DNA from: Methylotenera sp.
Lineage (GTDB): Bacteria; Pseudomonadota; Gammaproteobacteria; Burkholderiales; Methylophilaceae
DNA: 64,000 bases
Reading direction: 5' to 3'
Assembly: GCA_030693535.1 (NCBI GenBank)
Contig: JAUYAL010000026.1
Coordinates: 130,651-194,650 of the forward strand
The position numbers and the translations under genes are program-made. The notes below the pieces were generated by a model that was given only the letters and a program-made list of their open reading frames with translations, was not told where the DNA came from and searched no databases. Shown here piece by piece: positions 36,008 to 45,156 of the stretch (position 1 is its first letter; every line of letters begins with the position of its first letter).

Positions 36008-36433
36008 TTAGCCTTCAATGTTTGGCGGCCAATTGTTGGTATTAATTTCTGATGAGTACTTCAGAAACTCTACTAAATCGTCCAAATCTTTGTCGCTCAA
36101 GTTGAATTGAGGCATTTGACGACGACCTGGCACACCAGTCGGTTGACCTTTAATCCATGCTTTTATAAAATCAGGTCCACGACGCTTGTAAACATTACCT
36201 AGTTCTGGTGCGAAATAGGCACCTTCACCAAGTAAAGTATGGCAGCCAATACAATTGTTGGTTTCCCATAGTTTTTTTCCGTGCTCAACGGCGGGCGTAA
36301 TGTTTTGTCTATTATCGGTTTTTGGTAACACCTTCATAGTATCGAAGGTCAGTGCGAGAAATAGAAGAACGGAGAATACTCCTCCCCCAAAAAAAACATT
36401 TCGCGCCATTGACTTGGTAAAAGTTGCGCTCAT
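36008..36433 (-). CDS. norC: Nitric oxide reductase subunit C (cytochrome c)
   Basis: 141 residues: one N-terminal membrane anchor (NVFFGGGVFSVLLFLALTFD) and a periplasmic haem c domain with CIGCHTLLGEGAYFAPELGNV at ~61-81 and the Met ligand in RRQMPQFNLSD. It passes electrons to NorB. GGAGCA precedes the ATG. Its promoter region contains the perfect FNR-type box at 36508-36521, shared with the divergent regulator gene. Confidence 0.97.
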   Translation of the reverse strand: MSATFTKSMARNVFFGGGVFSVLLFLALTFDTMKVLPKTDNRQNITPAVEHGKKLWETNNCIGCHTLLGEGAYFAPELGNVYKRRGPDFIKAWIKGQPTGVPGRRQMPQFNLSDKDLDDLVEFLKYSSEINTNNWPPNIEG

Positions 36434-36507
36434 AACATTGCTCCTTTGAATTTAAAGAGTGAATAAAATTACAGTCGACAAGATAGCAGATAGGCAAATT
36501 TCAGTTC

Positions 36508-36521
36508 TTGATTCGAATCAA
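36508..36521. promoter_or_regulatory. FNR/Dnr box between norC and dnr
   Basis: TTGATTCGAATCAA is a perfect TTGAT-N4-ATCAA palindrome (extended to 16 bp as CTTGATTCGAATCAAG, 36507-36522). It stands 75 bp before norC and about 71 bp before the regulator start, so it can serve both, including autoregulation. Confidence 0.85.
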
Positions 36522-36591
36522 GTTTTGAAAGTTGACTAATATGGTACACAATGCCATTTGTTATAAAATAAAAGAAAATATAGGTAGAATC

Positions 36592-37269
36592 ATGATGGAT
36601 AAAACGATGATTAGTCATTGGCTTTCTGAGTTTTATATGTTCTCAGAGCTTCAACCTTCTCAGATTGAGCCGTTGGCAAATGGTACAAGAGTGGTTGAAG
36701 TTCCACGTGGAGGGACGTTATTTAACCGCGGTGACCGAGCACATGGTTTCTATCTATTACTAGAGGGCCAAATAAAGCTGGGCGTCATTTCTCCGCAAGG
36801 TGATGAGAAAGTGATAGGTTTGATTCAGCCAAGAGAAAGTTTTGGTGAGGCGGTCTTGTTTTTAGAGCGCTCTTTTCCGATTTATGCGCAGGCAACTTTA
36901 GATTCAATAGTACTATTGATTACTAGAGATGCGATTTTTGACATTCTGGATAGCGATGTAACGGTGGTAAGGCGGATGTTGGCTGGTATATCCGCGCGAA
37001 ATCGGCAATTGGTTAATGATATTGAATCTATTTCATTGCAAAATAGTGCGCAGCGACTGATTGGCTACTTGTTGCAAATTAGCGCGGACTCTCCTAATCC
37101 AGAAAGGGTGCAACTCCCTGCTAATAAGCTGACGATTGCTTCATTGCTAAACATTACGCCAGAAACACTTTCACGCGTTATGATGAGGTTGCAAAATGCC
37201 GGACTTATTGAAGTTAACGGCAAGGAAATCGTGATTACCAATGTTTCTGGTTTACGTAACTTTGAGTGA
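36592..37269 (+). CDS. dnr: Crp/Fnr-family NO-responsive regulator (Dnr/Nnr type)
   Basis: About 225 residues from ATG 36592 (ATG 36595 also possible; the longer frame from 36532 would start just after the FNR box and has no ribosome-binding site). An N-terminal cyclic-nucleotide-type beta-barrel (GGTLFNRGDRAHGFYLLLEG), a dimerisation helix and a C-terminal HTH with LTIASLLNITPETLSRVMMRL; the E-x2-SR recognition residues match TTGAT binding. The N terminus lacks the four cysteines of an FNR Fe-S cluster, so it is Dnr/Nnr-like, sensing NO through haem in known cases. Divergent from norC. Confidence 0.88.
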   Translation: MMDKTMISHWLSEFYMFSELQPSQIEPLANGTRVVEVPRGGTLFNRGDRAHGFYLLLEGQIKLGVISPQGDEKVIGLIQPRESFGEAVLFLERSFPIYAQATLDSIVLLITRDAIFDILDSDVTVVRRMLAGISARNRQLVNDIESISLQNSAQRLIGYLLQISADSPNPERVQLPANKLTIASLLNITPETLSRVMMRLQNAGLIEVNGKEIVITNVSGLRNFE

Positions 37270-37312
37270 TTCAATATGTCTTCGAAGGGGATATTCCGCT
37301 GGCCAGCCCTGA

Positions 37313-37543
37313 TTGTTAATAAAGACTGTCAAATTTAACCAATATTACAGCCACTTAAGTAAGTTGCTCAAGGAGAAGTTGTTGGACAAAGACACTGGTA
37401 TTGCTAAAAGTTACTTGAATTTACTGGTGGATGAGATTGTTGTAACTGAAAAGACCGCTAAGGTCATAGGTCGATATTCTGCATTAGTGGCGACAGCAAG
37501 GACTAAGGAAATAAAAAAAGGGCGACTTGAAACAAGTACCTAG
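37313..37543 (+). pseudogene. C-terminal remnant of a large serine recombinase
   Basis: The translated piece LLKEKLLDKDTGIAKSYLNLLVDEIVVTEKTAKVIGRYSALVATA matches the well-known C-terminal pattern of phage-type serine recombinases (AKxYLxLLVDEIxVxxxxxxVxGxYxALxxA). No catalytic resolvase domain or HTH precedes it, and the apparent TTG start is not real. The fragment ends 5 bases before the distal att repeat of the genomic island, so an older recombinase gene was lost or cut here. Confidence 0.65.
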
Positions 37544-37548
37544 TTTTA

Positions 37549-37565
37549 CCCGGCGGGAGTCGAAC
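37549..37565. other. Distal attachment site of the tRNA-Arg genomic island
   Basis: CCCGGCGGGAGTCGAAC is an exact 17 bp copy of the 3' part of the tRNA-Arg gene (56639-56655) in the same orientation. The flanks differ on both sides. It marks the end of the integrated element opposite the integrase. Confidence 0.85.
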
Positions 37566-37759
37566 ATTTCTCTGTAAGGCCCGTGAATGCTTTGTATATT
37601 GGAGTTGATTCTGAAAAGAACCCCCAAAGTTACCCCCGGATCCCGAGTTCACCTAAATTCTATCGCAATAAATCTTTCTGTGCATTTCGTCAAATTGAAT
37701 GGTAGTTAGTTAACTAATAAAAAGCTCCAATTAAGGGGCGCTGTAATGCCATGTGAAGT

Positions 37760-38266
37760 TTACACCCCATTAGCATTTGTACAAGTATAAGTTCTGTTGT
37801 TATATTCAAACTCAGTCAGATCGCCGCCCATCTCACAGTCCTTAGCGAAACTAGCATAGTCAATATAATATCGGACGTTTTCAGGTATGGTGTGCAAGTA
37901 ATACTCGTCAAAAAGCTCTGCAGCTGCGTCTTTTAAGTTTGATTCTGTAATGCATGGCTCATCAAGTTTATCAAGCCCTTGGCTCAGTGTGTAGCCTGCA
38001 CAGCCTACTAGGTAATATAGATTAATCTTTTCATAGTCCTGTAGAAATTCAACATCATCAAACCATACATTTAGATTTGATTGATCTATACCGCAAGCTT
38101 CAAACAGCGCTGCATCATCGCCATCAATAAACTGAATTTCAAACTCTTCGACTAGGTTGCTGTAGCAATCTAAGTGATTAATCACCTTGTTTTGATAATC
38201 TTCCATGTCTTCAAAGTAAAAGCCTGTAGCATCGATGTTATAAGGTGTAGCGTGTAAGGTTGTCAT
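37760..38266 (-). CDS. ArdA-like antirestriction protein
   Basis: 168 residues, strongly acidic, with no hydrophobic segments. The ending ENVRYYIDYASFAKDCEMGGDLTEFEYNNRTY follows the ArdA C-terminal pattern (GY.iDYe..ArDle..gd...E), and the N-terminal half has the repeated EACG/DWE-like acidic helices. ArdA proteins are elongated DNA mimics that block type I restriction enzymes and help mobile DNA enter a new host. It is the outermost gene of the island at the distal end. Similarity by pattern only, fairly convincing. Confidence 0.7.
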   Translation of the reverse strand: MTTLHATPYNIDATGFYFEDMEDYQNKVINHLDCYSNLVEEFEIQFIDGDDAALFEACGIDQSNLNVWFDDVEFLQDYEKINLYYLVGCAGYTLSQGLDKLDEPCITESNLKDAAAELFDEYYLHTIPENVRYYIDYASFAKDCEMGGDLTEFEYNNRTYTCTNANGV

Positions 38267-38677
38267 TTTAAATCTCTTAGTAGTTGGTGTACTAATAGTG
38301 AGATGTCAACTTTCTACTGCATGATACCCCCCCACATGACCAAGCTCCACCCCCACCGCCCCTTTGAATAGGTATTGCTTATTGAGCACGGCCTAAAAAG
38401 TAGGTGTAAACTTTTGGTATTCCATGATTGATTTGGCAAATACACTCAGAGATTAGACCGTCATATAGCGGACGCTGGATTAGCGTCATTATTTACCCAG
38501 TTCAGCAACCAATAAATTTCCTCTGTCAGGCAGCAACGGGGGGACGAAGCTGCCGTACGATTTAGCCACATCTACTTCCGCAACGGGCCAGTACGCAACC
38601 TTCGACATCAACTATCCCGCAATGTTAAAGCTAAGGTAAAATCTCATCTTAATGCGTTGCTTAGTCGGGCTGTGAGG
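38267..38677. other. Intergenic region within the island
   Basis: 411 bp without a supported gene. It holds the ardA-like promoter side, a hairpin GACGCT/AGCGTC (38471-38487) and the 12-mer CAGCAACGGGGG (38531-38542), which recurs at 44263-44274 on the far side of the helicase gene with partly similar flanks. Confidence 0.5.
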
Positions 38678-41600
38678 TCAGACTGGTGTAAAAACAAGTT
38701 CAGGTAAAATAACTTCCCAGTTGTTGCAGCGCACACTATTGCGATATTCTGGTTCGGAGTCTTCAAGTTGCCTACATAAAATTGCCATTACTCGACCACT
38801 GATAAAGTGCATATTTTCAGGCGGGTTGAATGCACGTGACAGCCTTCCAACAATGGCTCCTTTACAGTCTACTATTTCCCATCGGCCATTTGCTTTCTTA
38901 ATTTCAATCGAGTCACCTGTTCTAATTTTATTTAATGAACGATGTATGGCATGACATTCTGGATATCTACCTGCAAAGCCAAGATCAACATCTTTAAAAC
39001 CTATTCGTATATATTGGCGTAATAATTCTGGGGTGGTGGCAGGTATGGGCATAGTCTGCCGGCGGAAAACTGCATTATTCTCAGGAATATTATCAATCAA
39101 TGTATTTGTACTGTTAAGGCGTGCTAATAACAAAGTTTTCCTTGCGCGAGTCATTGCTACATAATATAAGCGACGGGATGAATCAACATCTTCATTTCTT
39201 CCATGTTTTCCCCATGCGCCATCTAGAACGGCTACGTGATCAAACTCCAAACCTTTTGCGCGATGTGCAGTTAGGAGAATAATACCAGCCTGCCTTCTTC
39301 TAATTTCCCTTCCCCATTCTGCGAGCCATTCGAAAAAATGACTGGTAGGTAATTCTGCACCACTTGTTTCGACTAGATATGCATCGATGGCTTCACATAA
39401 AAGTGTCCACCAAGGTCCAGTATCTTGACTGTGTATCCAACTTAGAATTTTAGGGGCATCTATAAGTTTAAATTTATTAGTCCGAATCCACTCCACTAAT
39501 GCCTGAGTTTCTCGTAAGCGCCAAAAGCTGTTCGTATCTTCATCTGCCATTTGCACAGGAATGTTGTGCAATTCACAGTAGGCTCTAATCGGCTCAAGGA
39601 AATTCCATTCACGTGCAATTACTGCTGTGGTCGACCAAGTCCAGTCAGTGCTCAGTTTTGACAAACGCTGTAATTCAGTCATCACTGCAACAGCTTGTGA
39701 TAAAGAGTTATCGCCAACAGGCAAAATTTGAACTTTTCCCATGCTAACTTTATCAAGCATTTCATATTCACCACCAGATTTATCGAGCTTGCGGGCTCTA
39801 TTAATCGTAATCGGATTCTCTACTTTCATTCTTTGTGGGGCTGGAGAGATAATTAAATTTGAAGCATTAATTATGTTTGCTGTTGAACGATAGTTTTCAG
39901 TTAAAAAAGATGGTTTAGCCTCGTAATCGGACTCAAATTTCCTGATAAATTCTACTGATGCTCCATCAAAGGAGTAGATATTCTGGTCGTCATCACCAAC
40001 AGCAAACAAACTTAACTTCCCATCTTCTTCTGACTGAGTTCTGCCAGCTAATGCTGAAATAAGATCATATTGATCGGGGCCAATATCTTGATATTCATCC
40101 ACCAGAATCCAGCGGAAGCCTGCTAACAAACGCTCTCTTTGTTCGTCAGCATCTTCTGAAGCTAGTCCATCGCCTCTTAATAGAGCTGTTGCTTGCTGTA
40201 ATACCAATTTAAATTTACTGCTATCTTCTAGAAATTTCTTTTCAGTGAAACTTGCCCCGATAAGCCTCATTGCTAAGGCATGGCAAGTCATAACTGTAAT
40301 GCCTTTTGCGTCATCCCCGATTATATTGAATAATCTTCGGCGTATTTCTACAGCGGCATGACGGTTGTAAGCTAATGCAATTATTCCGTGAGGATTTTCC
40401 CTTTTCACTCTAACAAGATAAGCAATGCGGTGAACCAGCACTTTAGTTTTACCAGACCCAGGTCCAGCTAGTACCAGTACATTGGTTTGTTCGCGATCAT
40501 CAGCCACAATTTTTTGTTGAATTGGATTGTGTAGGCTTTCGACAATATTGCGCCAAGATTCTGGAGTTGTTTGACGCGATAATTCTTTTTCACTTATAGG
40601 TAGCCATTTTTTGAGGAACTCTTCTTGACCCAAGCTAAAATACTCCATAGCCAGCTTGAGCGAGTCCGTCATGACTTCAAGTCCGCGTTGGGCATATTCG
40701 GCCATTACATGAATTTGAATCACTTGCTCATCGTAATGCATTTTTAATGGAGCGAAATCTGATTTTGCAAACCCACGTTTTTCTTGACCAAGATGAATGG
40801 TCATTGCCGGTCTAAAGACAGCCAAACCTTTATTGAGACGGATAACTTCTAGTTCGTGCATCCACATTAGAGCTCTATCAAGCAGCTTGCTTGGGTCTTT
40901 GACTTCTGACTTAAGGAACATATCGGCTTCAATGGATGACAATAGTTTTCCCAAAGTTGTTTCTGCAAGTAGATCGGTACCCTTGGAACCCAGTGGCAAA
41001 CAAGATAATAGGTGATCAAGAATTCTCTCTGCTGCAGCCTGGCGAATTTTTGCAGTTTTCTCTAAAGCGGCCCACTCACGCTGAAGAGTAATTTGAATTG
41101 TTTCGGCATCTAGTCTTTTTGTTCTTAAACTTCCCGTGCTGCTATCTTCATTCCGACCATCCATTGATAGTCCTTTAATAATCTGCCTAAGCTTTTCAGG
41201 CAAAGCATAAGTTAATCCTCTATCTTTTAGATGTTGAGTTGCCACCCTTAAATGTAGAGCAGATTGTTCACCCTTACTTAAGTCTGGAGCAGACTCTCTT
41301 AATTCCGCAATCAGACCTAGTTCTAATTGAGAAGCTTGCTCTAAGCGTGATCTTGATGAATTTTCAACGCCTGCATTTAAGAAAGCAGTTAATGTAGTAT
41401 CGTTACTTGCTATCCCTAGCTTTTCAAGGTCGTAAAGTGCTGTACGTACTTTTTCTGGACTTAAGCCAGAAACCCCCATCAGTTCGTCAGTTGAAATTCC
41501 TTCATCTGAATTTGCTGAAATTAAGGCATCAATCAACAGTAATAATTGACGACGATATTCTTCATGGATCGGTTGCTTCTGTAGCTTCTTCTGAGCTTCA

Positions 41601-43798
41601 TCAATGGAAGATATACGTAGTGATGAGGGGAATATTTGCACCTGATTTTCTTCACGAGTTAATAGTAAGGCTTCCTCTAGCCATGCGATTGCAGTTCTTA
41701 CGCGAGTATCATCTGTCGCAGTATCTCTTTCAAAAACCCCATCACTTTCTTCTGTGAGTATTTCGCCTGATGTAGCTACAATATTTCCACCAAATCTTTT
41801 TTTCCTATCAAGATTTTTGAGTGACCTAAGGATAGAATGTATTTCCCGTTGAGTGAGGCGGGATCTTGCAGACATCCCAAACTGCCTTTCAACATCATCA
41901 GATGTGTATAGCAATACGCAGCGGGCCGCAGCTCTGTCTCTACCAGCCCTGCCAGCTTCTTGAAGATAATTTTCGAGGGACCCGGGAATGTCAGCATGTA
42001 TAACTAATCTCACATCTGGCTTGTCTATCCCCATGCCAAAGGCATTGGTTGCAGAAATTACCCTTAAATCACCCCGTATAAAACTCTCTTGCACGTTCTT
42101 CTTAGACTCAGGTTGAAGTGCTGCATGAAAATGCGCAGCGGCCAAACCCTTTTCTCGTAAGAAACTAGCAACTTCCTCAGTTTGCTTACGGGTGGCGCAG
42201 TAAACAATGGCTCCACCTTCGGTGTTTTCAGGTAAGTCAGCAGATATAATTTGATAGATATGTGCAAACTTTTCAGCGGGCGTCGTTGGAACTACAACAA
42301 ACTCAAGATTAGTCCGACTTGCACCTCCATCGAATAGCTTAAGATTAATACCAACCTTGTCTTGAAAGTGATCAAGCATATCAGAGATTACATCGGGTTT
42401 AGCTGTAGCTGTTAGGCAAAGCACAGGAGGTACCCGGCCCACTCCTGCACTCTCTTTGATAAATCTGCCAACATATCTGTAATCAGGTCGAAAATCATGT
42501 CCCCATTTTGAAATGCAATGTGCTTCATCTAGAACCCATGAGCCAATTTCTCGTTGAGATAATACTTTTCTTAATGACTTATTTCTTAGTTGTTCTGGGG
42601 AAATAATTAATATTCCCACATCTCCAAGCCTAACTCTATCCAGTACATCGGCGCGCTCAGGCATTGAAAGAAGCCCATTTATAGCAGCACATACTGTAAT
42701 CCCTCTAGCCTCCAGCCCGGCCACTTGGTCAGACATCAGGGCTACGAGTGGAGAAATGACTACAGTTAATGAGCCGGTTTTTTCATAACGAGAGAGAGCT
42801 GGAATTTGGTAGCACAAGGATTTACCTGTGCCGGTCGGCAAGATTGCCAGTATATGCTCTCCACCCATAGCGGCTTCAACGATAGATTGTTGCAAAGGAC
42901 GTCCATCATCTCCAACAGGTTCAGCTCTAAATTCATCAAAGCCGAACCATCGCTTTAGTTCTTTTTTAGCATCATGGCGTTCACTACACCATGAACATGT
43001 TGAGTCTTCACAAGCTGTATCTCGCAATAACTTAACAATATCGCCAGTTCTTGGAAACTGATGCCTAACCCATGGAGGCATAACAGAATTTCCACCTGAT
43101 ACGGATAACCACGAAAGTGCATATGCTAATGGCCATCCTTCTTCCGCAGCATTCGTCATCAGTGATTTACCATGTGTTTGGCAGGCACTATTTTTTAGTA
43201 TGTGGTCTATTGCCTGAATGGCTTCAGAATCAGATGGTCTTGCTTTCCTTCTTATTGAAGTAAAGAACGTATTTAAACCCTTAGGGGTTTGATCTCCTGT
43301 AGTAAGCCAATGCCATGCCAAGATCAATTCTGGTGAAGATTCGTTGCAGGTTCGAAGTGCTAAAATTTGATCATAAAACAATTCCAGAGTTAACCTAGCA
43401 TCTAATTCTGGATCGTTTAGTCTTCCACTTTTTAGTTGCCCATCTTGATAGTGCTTTACTAGGTGATGGTAGGGGTTGCGAGGAAATGCAAGGGGATTGA
43501 GTTGTAAGGTGTCAATCGCTGGTTTGTTTAAAAGACGTAAGTCTGGTTTTGAAGCACATAGATAAGGTATGTCAAATGCAATAATATTATGACCAAGTAA
43601 GAATGATAACTTGTCGGCAATATTGTCAAGTTTAGTCAGCGCCGATGCTAAATCGCCTTTGCTAAAAGTGAAACTTTCCCCATTGTCTCCTCGGACTGCT
43701 GAAAACTGATGAATTTTATGGTCTTTAATGCCTACTTCAAGATCAATCGATAAACAATTTGGCTGAAATTTTATTGAATTGTGGAACTCGCTGTCCAT
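38678..43798 (-). CDS. Exonuclease-RecQ-UvrD fusion helicase
   Basis: A 1,706-residue protein with three enzymatic parts. Residues ~14-145 form a DEDD 3'-5' exonuclease: SIDLEVG (DxE), LLGHNIIAFDIPYL, and DPELDARLTLEL. A Cys-rich knot (CEDSTCSWC, 263-271) leads into a RecQ superfamily-2 helicase: Walker A LPTGTGKSLCYQIPAL (320-335), DEAHCISKWGHDFRPDYRY (424 on), MGIDKPDVRLVIHADIP and QEAGRAGRD. After a ~450-residue linker with winged-helix-like segments comes a UvrD/Rep superfamily-1 helicase: LAGPGSGKTKVLVHRIAYLV (~1110), VDEYQDIGPDQYD (~1234), GDDDQNIYSFDGA, LTAHRAKGLEFDHVAVLDG. A short C-terminal domain follows. All motifs look intact. The domain order suggests end processing and unwinding, possibly in DNA repair or phage defence. 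It is island cargo. Confidence 0.88.
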   Translation of the reverse strand: MDSEFHNSIKFQPNCLSIDLEVGIKDHKIHQFSAVRGDNGESFTFSKGDLASALTKLDNIADKLSFLLGHNIIAFDIPYLCASKPDLRLLNKPAIDTLQLNPLAFPRNPYHHLVKHYQDGQLKSGRLNDPELDARLTLELFYDQILALRTCNESSPELILAWHWLTTGDQTPKGLNTFFTSIRRKARPSDSEAIQAIDHILKNSACQTHGKSLMTNAAEEGWPLAYALSWLSVSGGNSVMPPWVRHQFPRTGDIVKLLRDTACEDSTCSWCSERHDAKKELKRWFGFDEFRAEPVGDDGRPLQQSIVEAAMGGEHILAILPTGTGKSLCYQIPALSRYEKTGSLTVVISPLVALMSDQVAGLEARGITVCAAINGLLSMPERADVLDRVRLGDVGILIISPEQLRNKSLRKVLSQREIGSWVLDEAHCISKWGHDFRPDYRYVGRFIKESAGVGRVPPVLCLTATAKPDVISDMLDHFQDKVGINLKLFDGGASRTNLEFVVVPTTPAEKFAHIYQIISADLPENTEGGAIVYCATRKQTEEVASFLREKGLAAAHFHAALQPESKKNVQESFIRGDLRVISATNAFGMGIDKPDVRLVIHADIPGSLENYLQEAGRAGRDRAAARCVLLYTSDDVERQFGMSARSRLTQREIHSILRSLKNLDRKKRFGGNIVATSGEILTEESDGVFERDTATDDTRVRTAIAWLEEALLLTREENQVQIFPSSLRISSIDEAQKKLQKQPIHEEYRRQLLLLIDALISANSDEGISTDELMGVSGLSPEKVRTALYDLEKLGIASNDTTLTAFLNAGVENSSRSRLEQASQLELGLIAELRESAPDLSKGEQSALHLRVATQHLKDRGLTYALPEKLRQIIKGLSMDGRNEDSSTGSLRTKRLDAETIQITLQREWAALEKTAKIRQAAAERILDHLLSCLPLGSKGTDLLAETTLGKLLSSIEADMFLKSEVKDPSKLLDRALMWMHELEVIRLNKGLAVFRPAMTIHLGQEKRGFAKSDFAPLKMHYDEQVIQIHVMAEYAQRGLEVMTDSLKLAMEYFSLGQEEFLKKWLPISEKELSRQTTPESWRNIVESLHNPIQQKIVADDREQTNVLVLAGPGSGKTKVLVHRIAYLVRVKRENPHGIIALAYNRHAAVEIRRRLFNIIGDDAKGITVMTCHALAMRLIGASFTEKKFLEDSSKFKLVLQQATALLRGDGLASEDADEQRERLLAGFRWILVDEYQDIGPDQYDLISALAGRTQSEEDGKLSLFAVGDDDQNIYSFDGASVEFIRKFESDYEAKPSFLTENYRSTANIINASNLIISPAPQRMKVENPITINRARKLDKSGGEYEMLDKVSMGKVQILPVGDNSLSQAVAVMTELQRLSKLSTDWTWSTTAVIAREWNFLEPIRAYCELHNIPVQMADEDTNSFWRLRETQALVEWIRTNKFKLIDAPKILSWIHSQDTGPWWTLLCEAIDAYLVETSGAELPTSHFFEWLAEWGREIRRRQAGIILLTAHRAKGLEFDHVAVLDGAWGKHGRNEDVDSSRRLYYVAMTRARKTLLLARLNSTNTLIDNIPENNAVFRRQTMPIPATTPELLRQYIRIGFKDVDLGFAGRYPECHAIHRSLNKIRTGDSIEIKKANGRWEIVDCKGAIVGRLSRAFNPPENMHFISGRVMAILCRQLEDSEPEYRNSVRCNNWEVILPELVFTPV

Positions 43799-44436
43799 TA
43801 GTTCAATTCCATTTAGAGATCAAATTTATCGGCATAAGTTTGGGCAACAATCTATTCTGTGAATGACATTTTTTTAAGTAGGCTAGCCATATTTATCTAA
43901 ATTATTTGTGTTCTTTGACGAATAATGTATGTTTATTTGACTAATTGCAAGAACTTGAACCTCTGCAGTTGTTGTGTTGTGCTGTTCGATTCCAAGGATT
44001 GATGTATTTCAATACATCTTGTAGGGAATTTTAAATGGTGGTGGAGCTCATTTATAGCAATATTAAGAAGGTTTTATTAAACACCGATGGTTGAAGTCGC
44101 GCATTTGCACTCGAAGGTCAGCTTTGGGGTGCAGTTAGACATACTTAATTACTGTATGACTCGTTACAATTGGGAGTGCTAAAACCTGATTGCCAGAAAG
44201 CTGCCATTCACAAACTTATACTCAACCACAATTTGTTGTTACTCAGAAGTAAGAATAATAGACAGCAACGGGGGCAAACGAGACATACGGTTTTATTACG
44301 TCAATGAGTGCATTACGCCCAATAGCAGAAGTTCATGCAATACTTAGGGCCACTCAATTTGATAATTATGGTATTAATTTCTGGCTAACGATTATTAATT
44401 TTTAATTTAAGGGTATTATGCTAAAAAGGAAAATCC
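43799..44436. other. Intergenic region within the island, no gene seen
   Basis: 638 bp of AT-rich sequence with no supported reading frame. It contains the second CAGCAACGGGGG copy (44263-44274) and decayed-looking GC-richer patches around 44090-44290. The lipoprotein promoter is presumably near 44380-44430 (TTTAATTTAAGGGTATTATGCT). Confidence 0.45.
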
Positions 44437-45150
44437 ATGTCTATCCTCAAATTAGCAATATCTGTTGCGTCGCTACTTTTGCTTATTAGTTGCGCGGATC
44501 ATAATATCTCTACAGAAGTGCAACCTATACCTACCAATTTAAAAGAAGATAAACAACAAATTTATTTGGCGAGCTTGAATCAAGTAAATGCCTTAATTAA
44601 AGAAAAGAAGTATCGAGAAGCAGAGCTCATTTTGACTCGCGAGGCACAAAAACATGAGTCCGACTTTGTGGTGCAAAGCAAACTTTTGTACATTAATTCT
44701 GCGCAGGCAAAACTCAGCCTAAGTAAGAATGACTTTCTGTCTTCAGGTTTAGATATAGAAGCTGGAGAAACTGCTTTAATTACACTAAAACAAATCGTTT
44801 TGATGCCTGAGTCTGAAGTCCCCAAAGACTTTGCAAAAATTTTAAAAGGTCAGGAAGATGAATTATTAGTAATAAGAAACAATTTGACCCGGTCGATTGA
44901 TGGTTACTGTAACAAACAGTTTGCAGAAGCAGACGCCCTTGCAAAAGAAGCCAAGAGTATGATTGCAAGCAATGACAGAGATATGATCATTGCTGGATTA
45001 GTTAAAGTTAGAGAATGTAACCAATTTGGGAAATGGGCAAGCGTCGACAACAAGGGGAAATCTACAAATTCGGTCAGAAAGCTACTGAATCTTGCAGAAG
45101 AAAAAGAACACGATTCCCTACTTAGAGCTGCTGGTTTCGGATTTCAGTAA
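44437..45150 (+). CDS. Lipoprotein of unknown function, paired with secreted nuclease-like protein
   Basis: 237 residues with a lipoprotein signal: LLLLISC places the lipidated Cys at ~19. After a short linker, the protein is mostly helical: NALIKEKKYREAELILTREAQ and ALAKEAKSMIASNDRDM look like TPR-type helix pairs, with another segment predicted as coiled coil in between. AAAAAGGAAAA precedes the ATG. The next gene starts 6 bases after its stop, so the two form an operon. A periplasmic or outer-membrane partner or immunity role is possible but not shown. Confidence 0.65.
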   Translation: MSILKLAISVASLLLLISCADHNISTEVQPIPTNLKEDKQQIYLASLNQVNALIKEKKYREAELILTREAQKHESDFVVQSKLLYINSAQAKLSLSKNDFLSSGLDIEAGETALITLKQIVLMPESEVPKDFAKILKGQEDELLVIRNNLTRSIDGYCNKQFAEADALAKEAKSMIASNDRDMIIAGLVKVRECNQFGKWASVDNKGKSTNSVRKLLNLAEEKEHDSLLRAAGFGFQ

Positions 45151-45156
45151 TACCTT

